A stretch of 32,977 bases of DNA from an uncultured Bacteroidia bacterium (lineage in GTDB: Bacteria; Bacteroidota; Bacteroidia; Bacteroidales; CAJPTX01). The stretch's first letter is position 1; every line of letters starts with the position of its first letter. Below the pieces are notes generated by a model, which did not search any database, was not told the DNA's origin, and saw only the letters and a list, made by a program, of their open reading frames with translations. Made by a program: the position numbers and the translations under genes. This document shows, one piece after another, positions 1 through 7,146 of the stretch. The stretch is from the NCBI GenBank assembly GCA_938038735.1, contig CALHSW010000057.1:1-32977 (forward strand), given 5' to 3'.

Positions 1-1
1 G

Positions 2-64
2 GAGGGGAAGGAAGATGTGCGGATGGCCGTGCAGGAAGGGAAGCTGCAGGCGGTGGGCGAGTAG
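2..64 (+). CDS. C-terminal tail of an upstream gene (partial)
   Basis: An open frame enters from the left edge and runs to a TAG at 62-64. It encodes about 20 charged residues ending in KLQAVGE. The purine-rich coding bias resembles the plus-strand genes downstream, so it is probably the end of a real gene. Too little is present to name a family. The repeat element begins 35 bases after the stop. Confidence 0.3.
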   Translation, partial: EGKEDVRMAVQEGKLQAVGE

Positions 65-99
65 GGTTGAGCGGTTGCCGCTGTGGGCAAGGGTCACGT

Positions 100-286
100 G
101 GGTCAGTCTTTCAGACTGGCTTGCCCTTTGGGCAAGAAACCGAGGGTCTAAAGACCCCCGGCTATTGAGAGACCGTCCTACGGACGGGCTGCATGGACGG
201 CAAAAATTTATGCGGGCGTGGGCGGGGCGCGTGAATGGTATGGGGGAGTACTTTTTTGAGGGGGTGAGGTTCTGAAAGACTGACCC
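100..286. repeat. 187-bp MITE-like hairpin-rich element with 16-bp terminal inverted repeats
   Basis: The ends are perfect inverted repeats: GGGTCAGTCTTTCAGA at 100-115 and its reverse complement at 271-286. Inside the left half are consecutive small hairpins with 2-3 nt loops: CAGTCT/AGACTG (104-118), CTTGCCC/GGGCAAG (120-136), GGGTCT/AGACCC (144-157) and CCGTCC/GGACGG (173-187). Between the last two lies CGGCTATTGAGAGA. Parts recur at 4231-4275, 5873-5946 and near 32566-32741, so this is a dispersed family. No transposase is encoded and I saw no clear target-site duplication. A frame across it (15-275) is not convincing as a gene. It could be a non-autonomous mobile element, a REP-like element, or a structured transcript end. 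Confidence 0.7.
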
Positions 287-511
287 TGGCGGTTCTACGC
301 TGTATTCACAGCGTTCACAGAGCGCAGCCGGATGAGGGTGTTTGCCAGAGCAGTGCATAATTCCAGATGCCGAGACGTATGATCTTCCGTTCTGTGGATG
401 GGGCTGAATGGGCGAGCGATGCGGCTCTGACGCTACGCATGGAGAAGCGGAGATGAAGTGGATATGTAAAGGGCTGGCTGGGAGGCCCGCCCCTTCTTTA
501 TACTTTTTTGC
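287..511. other. intergenic, nothing recognised
   Basis: This stretch lies between the repeat element and the promoter of the LRR gene. Short frames cross it but none has a convincing start or composition. I see no RNA gene and no strong terminator. Confidence 0.4.
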
Positions 512-519
512 TACCTTTG
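512..519 (+). promoter_or_regulatory. Bacteroidetes -7 box (TACCTTTG) for the LRR gene
   Basis: TACCTTTG matches the Bacteroidetes sigma-ABfr -7 consensus TAnnTTTG exactly and lies 33 bases before the ATG at 553. No clear TTTG -33 element is visible at the usual 19-bp spacing. Confidence 0.5.
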
Positions 520-552
520 GCTTGCGATGTATAGTTTGTTTTGCTAGAGGTG

Positions 553-2583
553 ATGCGAAGGAAGGGCTACAGTTGGTGCGCAGTGGCGGTGGTGCTGTTC
601 GTTCTGCTGATGGGAATGGGGAATGCCGCGGCGCAGACGATACGCTACGCCGATGGGCGGTGCATGGTGCTGCACTGCGATGGGCGGATGTGGAATGCGC
701 TCGCGCTATACATAGATGCCGAAGAGACAGAGAAACAGACGGTGTGGATTGACCGTAACGGCAATGGGCAGTACGATGCGGGGATCGATGTGCCGCCCGA
801 AGATGTGCGTTTCGGGGAGTGGAGGGAGTACTTCTTTGTGAGTGCCGCGCTGCGAATTTTTGGAGGGGTGCGAGAGCTGCAGTGCGATTACAGCGACCCC
901 ATGCGGCTTGATGTGTCGGGGAACCCCGCGCTGGAACGGCTCAACTGCGAGGGGAATAGGCTTTTAGAGTTGGATTTGTCAAACAATGGGCGGCTGACGC
1001 ACCTGAACTGCAATAACAACATCCTCTATAAGCTTGACGTGTCGGGCTTGACCTCGCTAAAGAGTCTACAGTGCGCTGGTAATCAGCTACGGAGGGTAGA
1101 CTTGACGAAGAATAGGGAGCTTGAGGATCTTGATGTGAGCTATAACTATTTGTCACGGCTAGACCTTCAGCAGAATGGCCGCTTGAAACGTCTTGATTGC
1201 GTGGAGTGCGGCCTGAAGGATTTGGACGTGACGGGTTTGCCGCAGCTTGAATTCCTTGATTGCTCTCGCAATAAGATTAAGGAGTTGGACCTTTCGCGGT
1301 GCGGGGAGCTGCGTTTTTTGAACTGCCGAACCAATAAGCTTAGGAAGCTATCGCTCACGGCGCAGGCGAATTTGCAACGGCTCGTGTGCCACAGCAATGA
1401 GATAGAGGATCTAACCGTGGCAACGCCTTCGCAGCTGGTGTACGTGGCGTGCCAGAGTAATCGGTTGGGCTACGCGGAGACGGGTTACCTCGCGGCGTCG
1501 CTACAGACGTTGCCACCGCAGCGGCCGCCCATGTACGACCCGTTGGAGGAGCGATTTCCATTCGCAACGTTTCATGTGGAGGCCAATGATGACGGCAATC
1601 AGGTAGCATCAGAGTCGGTAGTGATGGCACGGCAGAAGCAGTGGAAGGTCATCACGGCGCAGACGCAAGCAGGGGGTGGGAAGGGTGACGTGGCTACGCC
1701 AACCAATGAAGGGGTGATGCGGCTCTACTTCACCAGCGACACGGTGCGCTTTAAACTGTGGCTAGAGGCTGATGGTGGTGATAAGAACAGGGTGTGGGTT
1801 GATGTCAATGCCAATGGGGTTTTTGATGAGAATACGGACGTTGACGCAACTACCCTGAAGTATGGGGAGTGGGTGGAGTACGAGGCGGTACGCCGCGAGG
1901 CGAGGGTATATGGCCATGCCAAGGCGCTGCTCGTGCTGGCGCAGGGGCAGCTGGAGGCAATCGATGTGAGCGAGAATCCGTTGCTGAAGAAGTTGGGGTG
2001 CAGCGGCAATCAGCTCACGGCGCTCGATGTGCGGCATAATCCCGCGCTAGAGGTGCTGATTTGCAGCGATAACATGCTTTCTATGCTGAACGTGAGCCAG
2101 AACAAGAAGCTGCGTGAGCTCCATTGCAATGCCAATCAGCTCACGTCGCTTTCGGTGCTCTCCAACCGTAAGCTGGAGCGGCTCTACTGCATGGGTAACC
2201 AGCTCAAGGTACTCCCGCTGCCGAAGAATAAGCTGCTGCGCCATCTCGATTGTTCGGGCAACCGGATTGAGGCGCTCGACATCAGTTCGCTTGAGAAATT
2301 GGAGCAGTTCGGGTGTGCCGGCAATGGGTTGAAGCGGTTGCGTATGCGCACCATGAAGCATCTATACTACGTCAACGTGGCGCGTAATGAGCTACCGTAC
2401 GCAGAGATGTCAAGGCTTGTTGACGCGCTGCCCAAGGTGGAGAGTGAACGCCCCAAGGATCTTGATGAGCTTACCTACTCGGAGCTTTACGGCGTTTTTA
2501 GGGGGTATGTGGCGGGGGATGGGAACGAATTTTCAACAGATTTAGCGGAGTACATCAAGGCTAAGCGGTGGAGGGTGGAGTAG
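553..2583 (+). CDS. Secreted internalin-J-like leucine-rich-repeat protein, duplicated architecture
   Basis: A 676-residue exported LRR protein. I chose ATG 553, preceded by AGAGGTG, over an upstream TTG at 541 because it opens directly on a signal peptide: basic RRKGY, a hydrophobic core at about 9-23, and probable cleavage after the Ala run near residue 27. The body is two copies of one module offset by 350 residues. Each has a beta-rich start, a Ca-binding-like loop (D67-N69-N71-D75-D79; D417-N419-N421-D425-D429), a GEW.EY stretch, then about 9 or 6 LRRs of the type L..L.C..N.L..LDVS with a regularly placed Cys, and a closing G(N)...K.W.V segment. Such Cys-containing LRRs are typical of internalin-J-like surface proteins of oral Bacteroidetes and probably mediate adhesion. 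No obvious type IX sorting domain or anchor is present at the C-terminus. Ligand unknown. Confidence 0.85.
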   Translation: MRRKGYSWCAVAVVLFVLLMGMGNAAAQTIRYADGRCMVLHCDGRMWNALALYIDAEETEKQTVWIDRNGNGQYDAGIDVPPEDVRFGEWREYFFVSAALRIFGGVRELQCDYSDPMRLDVSGNPALERLNCEGNRLLELDLSNNGRLTHLNCNNNILYKLDVSGLTSLKSLQCAGNQLRRVDLTKNRELEDLDVSYNYLSRLDLQQNGRLKRLDCVECGLKDLDVTGLPQLEFLDCSRNKIKELDLSRCGELRFLNCRTNKLRKLSLTAQANLQRLVCHSNEIEDLTVATPSQLVYVACQSNRLGYAETGYLAASLQTLPPQRPPMYDPLEERFPFATFHVEANDDGNQVASESVVMARQKQWKVITAQTQAGGGKGDVATPTNEGVMRLYFTSDTVRFKLWLEADGGDKNRVWVDVNANGVFDENTDVDATTLKYGEWVEYEAVRREARVYGHAKALLVLAQGQLEAIDVSENPLLKKLGCSGNQLTALDVRHNPALEVLICSDNMLSMLNVSQNKKLRELHCNANQLTSLSVLSNRKLERLYCMGNQLKVLPLPKNKLLRHLDCSGNRIEALDISSLEKLEQFGCAGNGLKRLRMRTMKHLYYVNVARNELPYAEMSRLVDALPKVESERPKDLDELTYSELYGVFRGYVAGDGNEFSTDLAEYIKAKRWRVE

Positions 2584-2701
2584 GGCGTGGCGGGTACGCT
2601 AAGGCTTGTTTGACGTGCGGTAGCGGGGGCGAAAGTGGGCGTTTGTAGCGTTTGCGTAGCGAGGAGCTTTCCATAATCGGGGAAGGATTTATCTGTTTCG
2701 G

Positions 2702-2732
2702 TTTGAATAGTAAAAAATAAGTGCGAACTTTG
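2702..2732 (+). promoter_or_regulatory. Probable promoter of glutamate dehydrogenase gene
   Basis: TTTG at 2702-2705 is followed after exactly 19 bases by GAACTTTG at 2725-2732, one mismatch from TAnnTTTG. This is the standard Bacteroidetes -33/-7 arrangement. The transcript would have a leader of roughly 35-40 nt before the ATG at 2775. Confidence 0.5.
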
Positions 2733-2774
2733 CAGCGGAAGAGGGGGAGAAGAAAAACTAAAATACAGGTAATT

Positions 2775-4115
2775 ATGGACGCAAAGAAGGTAATAGCCGA
2801 CTTGCAAAAGCGGCATCCGAATCAGCCACTGTTCCTACAGGCGGCGTCGGAGGTGATTGAGTCGGTGGAGGGGGTCTACAATGAACATCCGAAGTATGAG
2901 AAGAATCGGATAATCGAGCGCATCGTGGAGCCGGATCGTGCATTCATGTTCAAGGTGCCTTGGGAGGATGACAAGGGCGAGATACATGTGAACATCGGTT
3001 ACCGCGTGCAGTTCAACGGTGCCATTGGTCCTTACAAGGGTGGCGTGCGCTTTGCGCCGAATGTGACGATTGACACGATGAAGTTCTTGGGCTTCGAGCA
3101 GACCTTCAAAAATGCGTTGACAACGTTGCCAATGGGCGGCGGCAAGGGCGGTAGCGACTTTGACCCCACGGGGCGTTCTGATGCTGAGGTCCGTCGTTTC
3201 TGCGAGAAGTTTATGCTAGAGCTGTGGCAGCACATAGGCCCTGATACCGATGTGCCGGCAGGTGACCTCGGTGTTGGCGCACGTGAGATCGGCTACATGT
3301 ACGGCATGTACAAGAAGCTGACGCACACGCATACGGGTACCTTCACGGGGAAGGGTATGAACTGGGGTGGCTCGAAGATGCGCCCGGAGGCGACTGGCTA
3401 CGGCGCAGTGTTCTTCTTGAACCACATGATTGCAGCGCATAAGGACCAGCTGAAGGGCAAGACGGTGGCCATCTCGGGCTTCGGCAACGTGGCGTGGGGC
3501 GCCGCGGAGAAGCTGGTGCAGCTCGGCGCGAAGGTGATAACCATTTCTGGGCCTGATGGCTATGTGCTTATCGACAAGGGCATGAACCAGGAGATGGTGG
3601 ACTACATGCTGGAGCTACGCGCAATGAACCTTAACAAGGTGGAGCCTTTCGTGAAGAAGTTCCCTGGCACGCAGTACGTGGCGGGCAAGAAGCCTTGGGA
3701 GGTGAAGTGCGACATCGCAATGACCTGCGCGACGCAGAACGAGCTCGCGAAGGAGGATGCGGAGCAGCTGATTAAGAATGGCGTGAAGTACGTGACGGAG
3801 GTGTCGAACATGGGCTGCCAGGCCGATGCTATCCATGCCTTTATCAAGTCTCGTACTCCATTTGGACCGGGCAAGGCGGTGAACGCCGGTGGCGTGTCGG
3901 CCTCTGGGCTTGAGATGTCGCAGAATGCGTTGAAGCTGAACTGGACGGGCGATGAGGTGATTGCGCGTTTGGAGCAGATTATGCAGAACATCTTTGAGGC
4001 GGCTTGCAAGTACGGCAAGGAGAGCGATGGTTATCTCAACCTGGTGAAGGGCGCCAACATTGCAGGGTTCATGAAGGTGGCGGATGCCATGTGCGACCTT
4101 GGTTTGGTGTTCTAA
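2775..4115 (+). CDS. gdhA: Glutamate dehydrogenase (hexameric, probably NADP-type)
   Basis: Catalyses reductive amination of 2-oxoglutarate with ammonia to glutamate, a main ammonium-assimilation route in Bacteroidetes. The 446 residues match the usual 445-450 of hexameric bacterial GDH. Visible are the substrate-binding region with PYKGGVRF, the catalytic-lysine motif PMGGGKGGSDF (K124), PAGDLGVG, the Rossmann motif SGFGNVAWGAAEKL and the C-terminal GGVSASGLEMSQN segment. I chose ATG 2775 because the longer frame from a GTG at 2721 adds a very basic, non-homologous-looking leader that overlaps the promoter. A strong intrinsic terminator follows, so this is a single-gene unit. Cofactor preference is inferred from overall resemblance; dual NAD/NADP forms exist in Bacteroides. 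Confidence 0.93.
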   Translation: MDAKKVIADLQKRHPNQPLFLQAASEVIESVEGVYNEHPKYEKNRIIERIVEPDRAFMFKVPWEDDKGEIHVNIGYRVQFNGAIGPYKGGVRFAPNVTIDTMKFLGFEQTFKNALTTLPMGGGKGGSDFDPTGRSDAEVRRFCEKFMLELWQHIGPDTDVPAGDLGVGAREIGYMYGMYKKLTHTHTGTFTGKGMNWGGSKMRPEATGYGAVFFLNHMIAAHKDQLKGKTVAISGFGNVAWGAAEKLVQLGAKVITISGPDGYVLIDKGMNQEMVDYMLELRAMNLNKVEPFVKKFPGTQYVAGKKPWEVKCDIAMTCATQNELAKEDAEQLIKNGVKYVTEVSNMGCQADAIHAFIKSRTPFGPGKAVNAGGVSASGLEMSQNALKLNWTGDEVIARLEQIMQNIFEAACKYGKESDGYLNLVKGANIAGFMKVADAMCDLGLVF

Positions 4116-4142
4116 GGGAAGGTAAAGAGGTTGTAATTCTAG

Positions 4143-4178
4143 GCGGGCGCAGCGCGAAGGCGGTGCGCCCGCTTTTTT
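4143..4178 (+). terminator. Rho-independent terminator of gdhA
   Basis: GCGGGCGCA (4143-4151) pairs with TGCGCCCGC (4164-4172), a 9-bp GC-rich stem with a 12-nt loop, followed at once by six T residues. It lies 28 bases after the gdhA stop. Confidence 0.9.
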
Positions 4179-4230
4179 GTGCTTTGGCTTGCATAGGGCA
4201 GGAATTCGGGGGGGGGAAAAAACGGTATCC

Positions 4231-4275
4231 TTGCCCCAAAGGGCAAGCCAGTCTGAAAGACTGACCCTAGCGGCT
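4231..4275. repeat. Partial copy of the hairpin repeat (module A, inverted)
   Basis: TTGCCCCAAAGGGCAAG and then CAGTCTGAAAGACTG form two adjacent hairpins with short loops. The stretch is the reverse complement of 100-136 with one extra base. The outward extension ACCCTAGCGG also resembles ACCCTGGCGG at the right end of the first element (283-292). It sits between the gdhA terminator and the convergent ATPase gene. Confidence 0.7.
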
Positions 4276-4330
4276 TATTGTACGCAAGTTCGATAAATAT
4301 GGAAGGACAGCGTAGCGCAATCGGTATTGG

Positions 4331-5698
4331 CTACAGTAATTGCTCGGAGTGAGAGCAGTCGTTGCTAAGGAACATGGCGTAGTAGATGGGGAGGTAGGTG
4401 ATGCCGTTTTGGGTGTATACGTTGGAGGTATTGGATAGCACGTATGCACGCTGAATGTGATACTCCTTGCAGGCTAGGAATCTATCCAGCGCGCTGTGAG
4501 CGGTGTAGTCCTTGCCCGATTTCACCTCGATTGGTATAACTGAGAGGCTGTCGGCATCGTCAATTAGGAAGTCCACCTCGCCGTTTTTCTTGTTGTCGTA
4601 GTAGAATAGGTCGTGTCCGTGCGCCTTTAGCTCCTGCGCAACTACCGTTTCGTAGAGCGCACCGAGGTTGAGGCTGTTATGGCTATCCATGATGGCCTTG
4701 ATGTTGGTGCGGTAGTAGAGGTTGGAAAGGATGCCGACATCGTTGATGTATAGCTTTAGAAGGTTCTTCCCGCTGTTTTGGACAAGAGGATACGAAGGGG
4801 TACTAATGGCTTTGACACCGAGCGTAATGCCGGACGAGATGAGGTAATCGAACTCATTGACGTAGTGGCTGGAGCGCTTCCAGCTTTTATCCTCAATTTC
4901 CTTGATGACGATTCGTTTTTTTCTCTGCTCGAGGCTGGATGGGACCATGTCGTAGATGCGTTGAATCTTTAGACGGGCGCCATGCGCCGCTTCATATTTT
5001 GAGGCATCAATGCCGTAAAGCGCATGCGTTTCGTGCTGTATGGCACGGATGTTCGCAACGTTATGCGTGTTCACAAAGGCTTCAACCGCCTTTGGAAGTC
5101 CGCCCACGATGAGGTACTTTTTGAATAGATCCATCATCTTGTCGTGCAGCGCGTCAGGGAGGCCCTGTAGCTCTGTAAAATTATGACGCATTTGGCTGAC
5201 GGTAGACTCCCCGACCCCATTTGCGTATAGGAATTCCTCAAAGTCCATGGGGTACATGGGTAGCGGCGCGATGCTGCCAAGCGGTAGCGACAGGGTGGTT
5301 TTAAGCGTGATGCCGAGCAGAGAGCCGCTAGCAATGTAGGTGTAACGATTTTCCTGCATTAGGAATTTGACGAGGGTAAGCAGATGGTCGTAAGCTTGTA
5401 TCTCATCGATAAAAATGAGGGTGGATGCGCGGTCCTTCATTTTTTGCCCCGCGATGGTGCTGAGCGCAAGGTAGAAGTCGTTGGTGGTGCGTGTCTGTTC
5501 AAAGAGTTTATCGCCTAGCTTGTCCTCTTCCATGTTGATCTCAATGTAGTTAGGAAACATCCGTTGCCCCACGTGTCGGATGATGTACGATTTTCCTACC
5601 TGGCGTGCGCCGCTAATGAGCAGCATGCGGTTTGAGTTTGCAGAGAGATGGCGTTCTATGGAGCTGGCGATTTTTCTGTATAGCATGGTGCTGTGCAT
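4331..5698 (-). CDS. AAA-family ATPase with C-terminal DUF4143 domain
   Basis: A 455-residue member of the large AAA_14/DUF4143 family, common in Bacteroidetes and of unknown cellular role. The N-terminal ATPase has Walker A SGARQVGKS (K36) and Walker B LIFIDEIQ. The C-terminal part carries GEVDFLI then PIEVKSGK, the acidic and E.K residues of the PD-(D/E)XK nuclease-like fold usual in DUF4143. Start choice is uncertain: ATG 5698, TTG 5701 or ATG 5686. A -7 box ends only 15 bases upstream of 5698, which makes 5686 an alternative. No Shine-Dalgarno is obvious. It is a single gene, convergent with gdhA across a repeat. Such genes are often scattered and horizontally moved. Confidence 0.85.
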   Translation of the reverse strand: MHSTMLYRKIASSIERHLSANSNRMLLISGARQVGKSYIIRHVGQRMFPNYIEINMEEDKLGDKLFEQTRTTNDFYLALSTIAGQKMKDRASTLIFIDEIQAYDHLLTLVKFLMQENRYTYIASGSLLGITLKTTLSLPLGSIAPLPMYPMDFEEFLYANGVGESTVSQMRHNFTELQGLPDALHDKMMDLFKKYLIVGGLPKAVEAFVNTHNVANIRAIQHETHALYGIDASKYEAAHGARLKIQRIYDMVPSSLEQRKKRIVIKEIEDKSWKRSSHYVNEFDYLISSGITLGVKAISTPSYPLVQNSGKNLLKLYINDVGILSNLYYRTNIKAIMDSHNSLNLGALYETVVAQELKAHGHDLFYYDNKKNGEVDFLIDDADSLSVIPIEVKSGKDYTAHSALDRFLACKEYHIQRAYVLSNTSNVYTQNGITYLPIYYAMFLSNDCSHSEQLL

Positions 5699-5713
5699 CA
5701 ATTGATTTCGCTA

Positions 5714-5721
5714 CAAAGTTA
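5714..5721 (-). promoter_or_regulatory. Bacteroidetes -7 box (TAACTTTG) for the ATPase gene
   Basis: Read on the minus strand, TAACTTTG matches TAnnTTTG exactly. It is 15 bases from the ATG at 5698, so the mRNA leader would be very short. Confidence 0.5.
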
Positions 5722-5743
5722 GAAAAAAAGAAGGTAAAAAGGT

Positions 5744-5818
5744 GCGTTTTCCTACGGAATTGCAGTGCGTTTTAGCGCGTTTTCCGAAAGCTTGGGGGGC
5801 TGAGTAGGCGCGTTTTCC
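5744..5818. repeat. Three GCGTTTTCC motifs at exact 33-bp spacing
   Basis: GCGTTTTCC occurs at 5744-5752, 5777-5785 and 5810-5818. The last two share the longer GCGCGTTTTCCG. A further GCGTTTT lies at 5767-5773. The bases between motifs are not conserved, so this is not a simple tandem repeat. It lies upstream of the ATPase gene, on the far side of its -7 box, and could be an operator array. Confidence 0.5.
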
Positions 5819-5872
5819 GTTTGGAATGGAAAGTCGGAGGAAGTGGCTAGGGTCGTGCAGGGGAGAGGTGCC

Positions 5873-5946
5873 AAGGGCCTAAGGATCCTCGGCTATTGAG
5901 AGGCCGTCCTGCGGGCGGGGCTGCATTGGGGGCAAAGATCTATGCG
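5873..5946. repeat. Copy of hairpin repeat module B overlapping the methyltransferase stop
   Basis: It aligns with 141-213: both contain CGGCTATTGAGAG, then CCGTCC..(C/G)GG.CGG, then GCTGCAT and GGCAAA.AT.TATGCG. The second stem has TGC in the loop and a G-T wobble, still foldable. The first stem (GGGTCT/AGACCC in copy one) has decayed here to GGGCCTAAGGATCC. The right end runs over the stop codon of the minus-strand methyltransferase. Confidence 0.65.
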
Positions 5947-6920
5947 AGTTCTAGGAAATTATCGCATTCTGCCACATTCATACTATGCCCCTGAATTAAT
6001 TCGTTTAAACGTTGGGCAACGGCTCGGATCATGGGTACAGGCACAGAGTTGCCGGTGAGACGGCGGGCATCGCTCAGTGAACCGTCAATGGTGAACCATT
6101 CTGGGAAGCCCTGCAGCCGGAGCAACTCACGGGCAGAGAACCGACGCTGCCCATTTAGCAGGAGGTAGTTGTAGGAGGCCCCAGTGCGGAGCGCGCAGGA
6201 GTAGTCCAGGATGGAGATGTTACCCGATTTGTTCTCGTGCCATACGGATGGGTAGAATCGTGATTTTGTTTTCGTGCACTCCAGTCGCTTCTGCCGAATG
6301 CGTGGGGAGGCGTAGAGCGATGGGTCGTTGTCGGCGGCGGGGTCAATGATGGTTTGCAGGTCGTAGGGCGTGGCAGGGAAGTTGAGGCTGAATTGTTGGC
6401 ATTGCATCGCGTCTCTAAAGCCCACCAAAATGAGGCGTTCGCGCTTCTGGGGTAGCCCAAAGTGAAGGGCGTTGAGGATTCCGTAGCGGCAGTGGTAGTC
6501 GAGTTCTGTGAGAATCCGAAGGATTCTGGCAAAAGTTTTACCCTTGTCGTGGGTGGAGAGCTGCTTAACGTTTTCAAGGAGAATGTACGGGGGGCGGTGG
6601 TGCTGGAGGATGCGTGCAATATCGAAGAAGAGCGTGCCGCGGGTGTCATCAAAGCCTTGCATCTTGCCCATGATGGAGAAGGGTTGGCATGGGAAACCCG
6701 CGAGGAGGAGGTCGTGCGGAGAGATGTCCTTAGCGTCTATTTTAGAGATGTCGCCGCAGGGAGTGACACCAAAGTTGTGGGCGTAGGTGCGCTGCGCCTT
6801 GGGGTCCCACTCGGAGGAGAAGACGCAGCGGTAGCCCAGCTCCTCAAAGGGGATGCGAATGCCCCCGATGCCCGCGAAGAGGTCAATGAATTTAATGGGT
6901 TCTATCCGTTGCGTTTGCAT
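5940..6920 (-). CDS. DNA (cytosine-5-)-methyltransferase, orphan
   Basis: Transfers methyl from S-adenosylmethionine to cytosine C5 in a specific DNA sequence. At 326 residues it has the full C5-MTase motif order: motif I FIDLFAGIGG (11-20), motif IV GFPCQPFS with catalytic C78, motif VI ENV (E116), motif VIII QKRER (Q158, R160, R162), a short target-recognition region, then RLQGFP and GNSVP near the C-terminus. I chose ATG 6920 because motif I normally begins about 10 residues in. The longer frame to 6977 adds a leader that covers the -7 box. No recognisable endonuclease gene adjoins it, so it may be a solitary methylase or the remnant of a restriction-modification pair. The last codons and stop lie in a dispersed repeat. 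Recognition site cannot be read from sequence alone. Confidence 0.9.
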   Translation of the reverse strand: MQTQRIEPIKFIDLFAGIGGIRIPFEELGYRCVFSSEWDPKAQRTYAHNFGVTPCGDISKIDAKDISPHDLLLAGFPCQPFSIMGKMQGFDDTRGTLFFDIARILQHHRPPYILLENVKQLSTHDKGKTFARILRILTELDYHCRYGILNALHFGLPQKRERLILVGFRDAMQCQQFSLNFPATPYDLQTIIDPAADNDPSLYASPRIRQKRLECTKTKSRFYPSVWHENKSGNISILDYSCALRTGASYNYLLLNGQRRFSARELLRLQGFPEWFTIDGSLSDARRLTGNSVPVPMIRAVAQRLNELIQGHSMNVAECDNFLELA

Positions 6921-6926
6921 AGGCTG

Positions 6927-6934
6927 CAAAAGTA
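6927..6934 (-). promoter_or_regulatory. Bacteroidetes -7 box (TACTTTTG) for the methyltransferase
   Basis: On the minus strand this is an exact TAnnTTTG, six bases before the ATG at 6920. If used, transcription would begin at or almost at the start codon. Confidence 0.5.
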
Positions 6935-7109
6935 ATGAAAAAGTGCAGGATGGAAGGTTGCGGAGAGGAGTATACATTTTTCCCTAAGCGTTTTGCATGC
7001 ATTTGATGTTGCGTTTTCTGACATTTGGGCGGCCGATAGCATGTCGCTGCACCACCGTCAACCAATGGGCGGTTTGTCAGTTTTCGTAGCAAAGTCGCTG
7101 GAGATTGCC

Positions 7110-7117
7110 TACTTTTG
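7110..7117 (+). promoter_or_regulatory. Bacteroidetes -7 box (TACTTTTG) for xseA
   Basis: Exact TAnnTTTG match 29 bases before the ATG at 7147. The leader contains the purine-rich AAGGGGGAGGG. Confidence 0.55.
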
Positions 7118-7146
7118 CATCATATAGTTTAGCAAGGGGGAGGGTT

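Noticed and set aside
15..275. 86-codon open frame at the left end
   Set aside because: It runs across the inverted-repeat element and its hairpins, has an Arg/Trp-rich composition typical of out-of-frame reading and no plausible family.
541..552. TTG 541 as start of the LRR protein
   Set aside because: ATG 553 has AGAGGTG just upstream and opens on a standard signal peptide.
408..752. 114-codon frame overlapping the LRR gene start
   Set aside because: Its second half is an out-of-frame reading of the LRR gene and it spans that gene's promoter.
5744..5818. CRISPR array
   Set aside because: Only nine bases are repeated, there are three copies, and no palindromic repeat or cas gene is present.
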